A stretch of 64,000 nt of DNA from an uncultured Pseudanabaenaceae cyanobacterium (GTDB lineage Bacteria > Cyanobacteriota > Cyanobacteriia > Pseudanabaenales > Pseudanabaenaceae): positions 179,551 to 243,550 of the forward strand of contig CALGKB010000007.1 of the NCBI GenBank assembly GCA_937927915.1, written 5' to 3'. The notes beneath the pieces were generated by a model, which was not told the DNA's origin, searched no databases, and worked only from the letters and a program-made list of their open reading frames with translations. This document shows, in pieces, positions 64,000 to 64,000 of this stretch. Both the position numbers and the translations under genes were made by a program. Positions within the stretch are counted from its first letter, which is position 1; every line of letters starts with the position of its first letter.

Positions 64000-64000
64000 T

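Overview
The window is cyanobacterial chromosome up to about position 63.3 kb. Marker genes include a carotenoid cis-trans isomerase (crtH), a high-light-inducible chlorophyll-binding protein, aerobic hemF, a PAP/fibrillin protein, a PlmA-type GntR regulator, and proteins of the cyanobacterial families DUF3067, DUF3119 and DUF3177. The hexamer CGATCG (the core of the cyanobacterial HIP1 repeat) is scattered through nearly all genes. The genus cannot be told from the sequence alone. The last ~0.7 kb, from the middle of a tRNA-Leu gene onward, looks foreign or mis-joined.

Layout. 0-2.7 kb: a site-2-protease-like membrane protein without its catalytic motif (cut by the window edge), recF, and two small genes. 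2.75-4.2 kb: an AT-rich graveyard with remains of two IS4-like transposase copies. 4.2-15.5 kb: housekeeping genes (fabD, mtnP, lpxA, fabZ, metE behind a cobalamin riboswitch, an hli gene, cinA, smpB, plmA, hemF, DUF3067). 15.5-28.3 kb: a large GAF-domain protein, crtH, a membrane protein, an overlapping kinase-folC-cobQ operon, an alpha/beta hydrolase, tRNA-Thr, PAP/fibrillin and aspartase. 28.5-30.1 kb: an SDR enzyme and a decayed Mrr-type restriction nuclease. 30.1-40.7 kb: a fermentation and acetate block (adhE, an ADP-forming acyl-CoA synthetase fused to a GNAT acetyltransferase, then acs), with an SLH-L,D-transpeptidase and a kinase/P-loop fusion between. 40.7-49.1 kb: two secreted nucleic-acid or phosphodiester-degrading candidates, both behind Pho-box-like repeats, flanking tRNA-Cys, a ParA/coiled-coil pair and a gamma-carbonic-anhydrase-type protein. 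49.2-63.2 kb: DUF3177, cysteine synthase, an M48 protease, TPR proteins, a class V aminotransferase, ndk, a lipase, a DCC protein, dnaK, ftsH, lptC and dusB. 63.24 kb to the end: tRNA-Leu with mismatched acceptor halves, a cyclophilin-like protein, and the tail of a trpA-like gene.

Working together. cobQ and the B12-riboswitch-controlled metE suggest a cell that makes or takes up a cobamide and represses its B12-independent methionine synthase when it is available. adhE, the ADP-forming synthetase and acs cover ethanol and acetate flux around acetyl-CoA, and the GNAT domain could acetylate the catalytic lysine visible in Acs. The Pho-box-like sites point to extracellular DNA or RNA scavenging under phosphate limitation. 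The ParA ATPase with a glutamine-rich coiled-coil partner is a candidate carboxysome-positioning (McdAB-type) pair. These links are inferences; the motifs named in each entry are what is actually visible.
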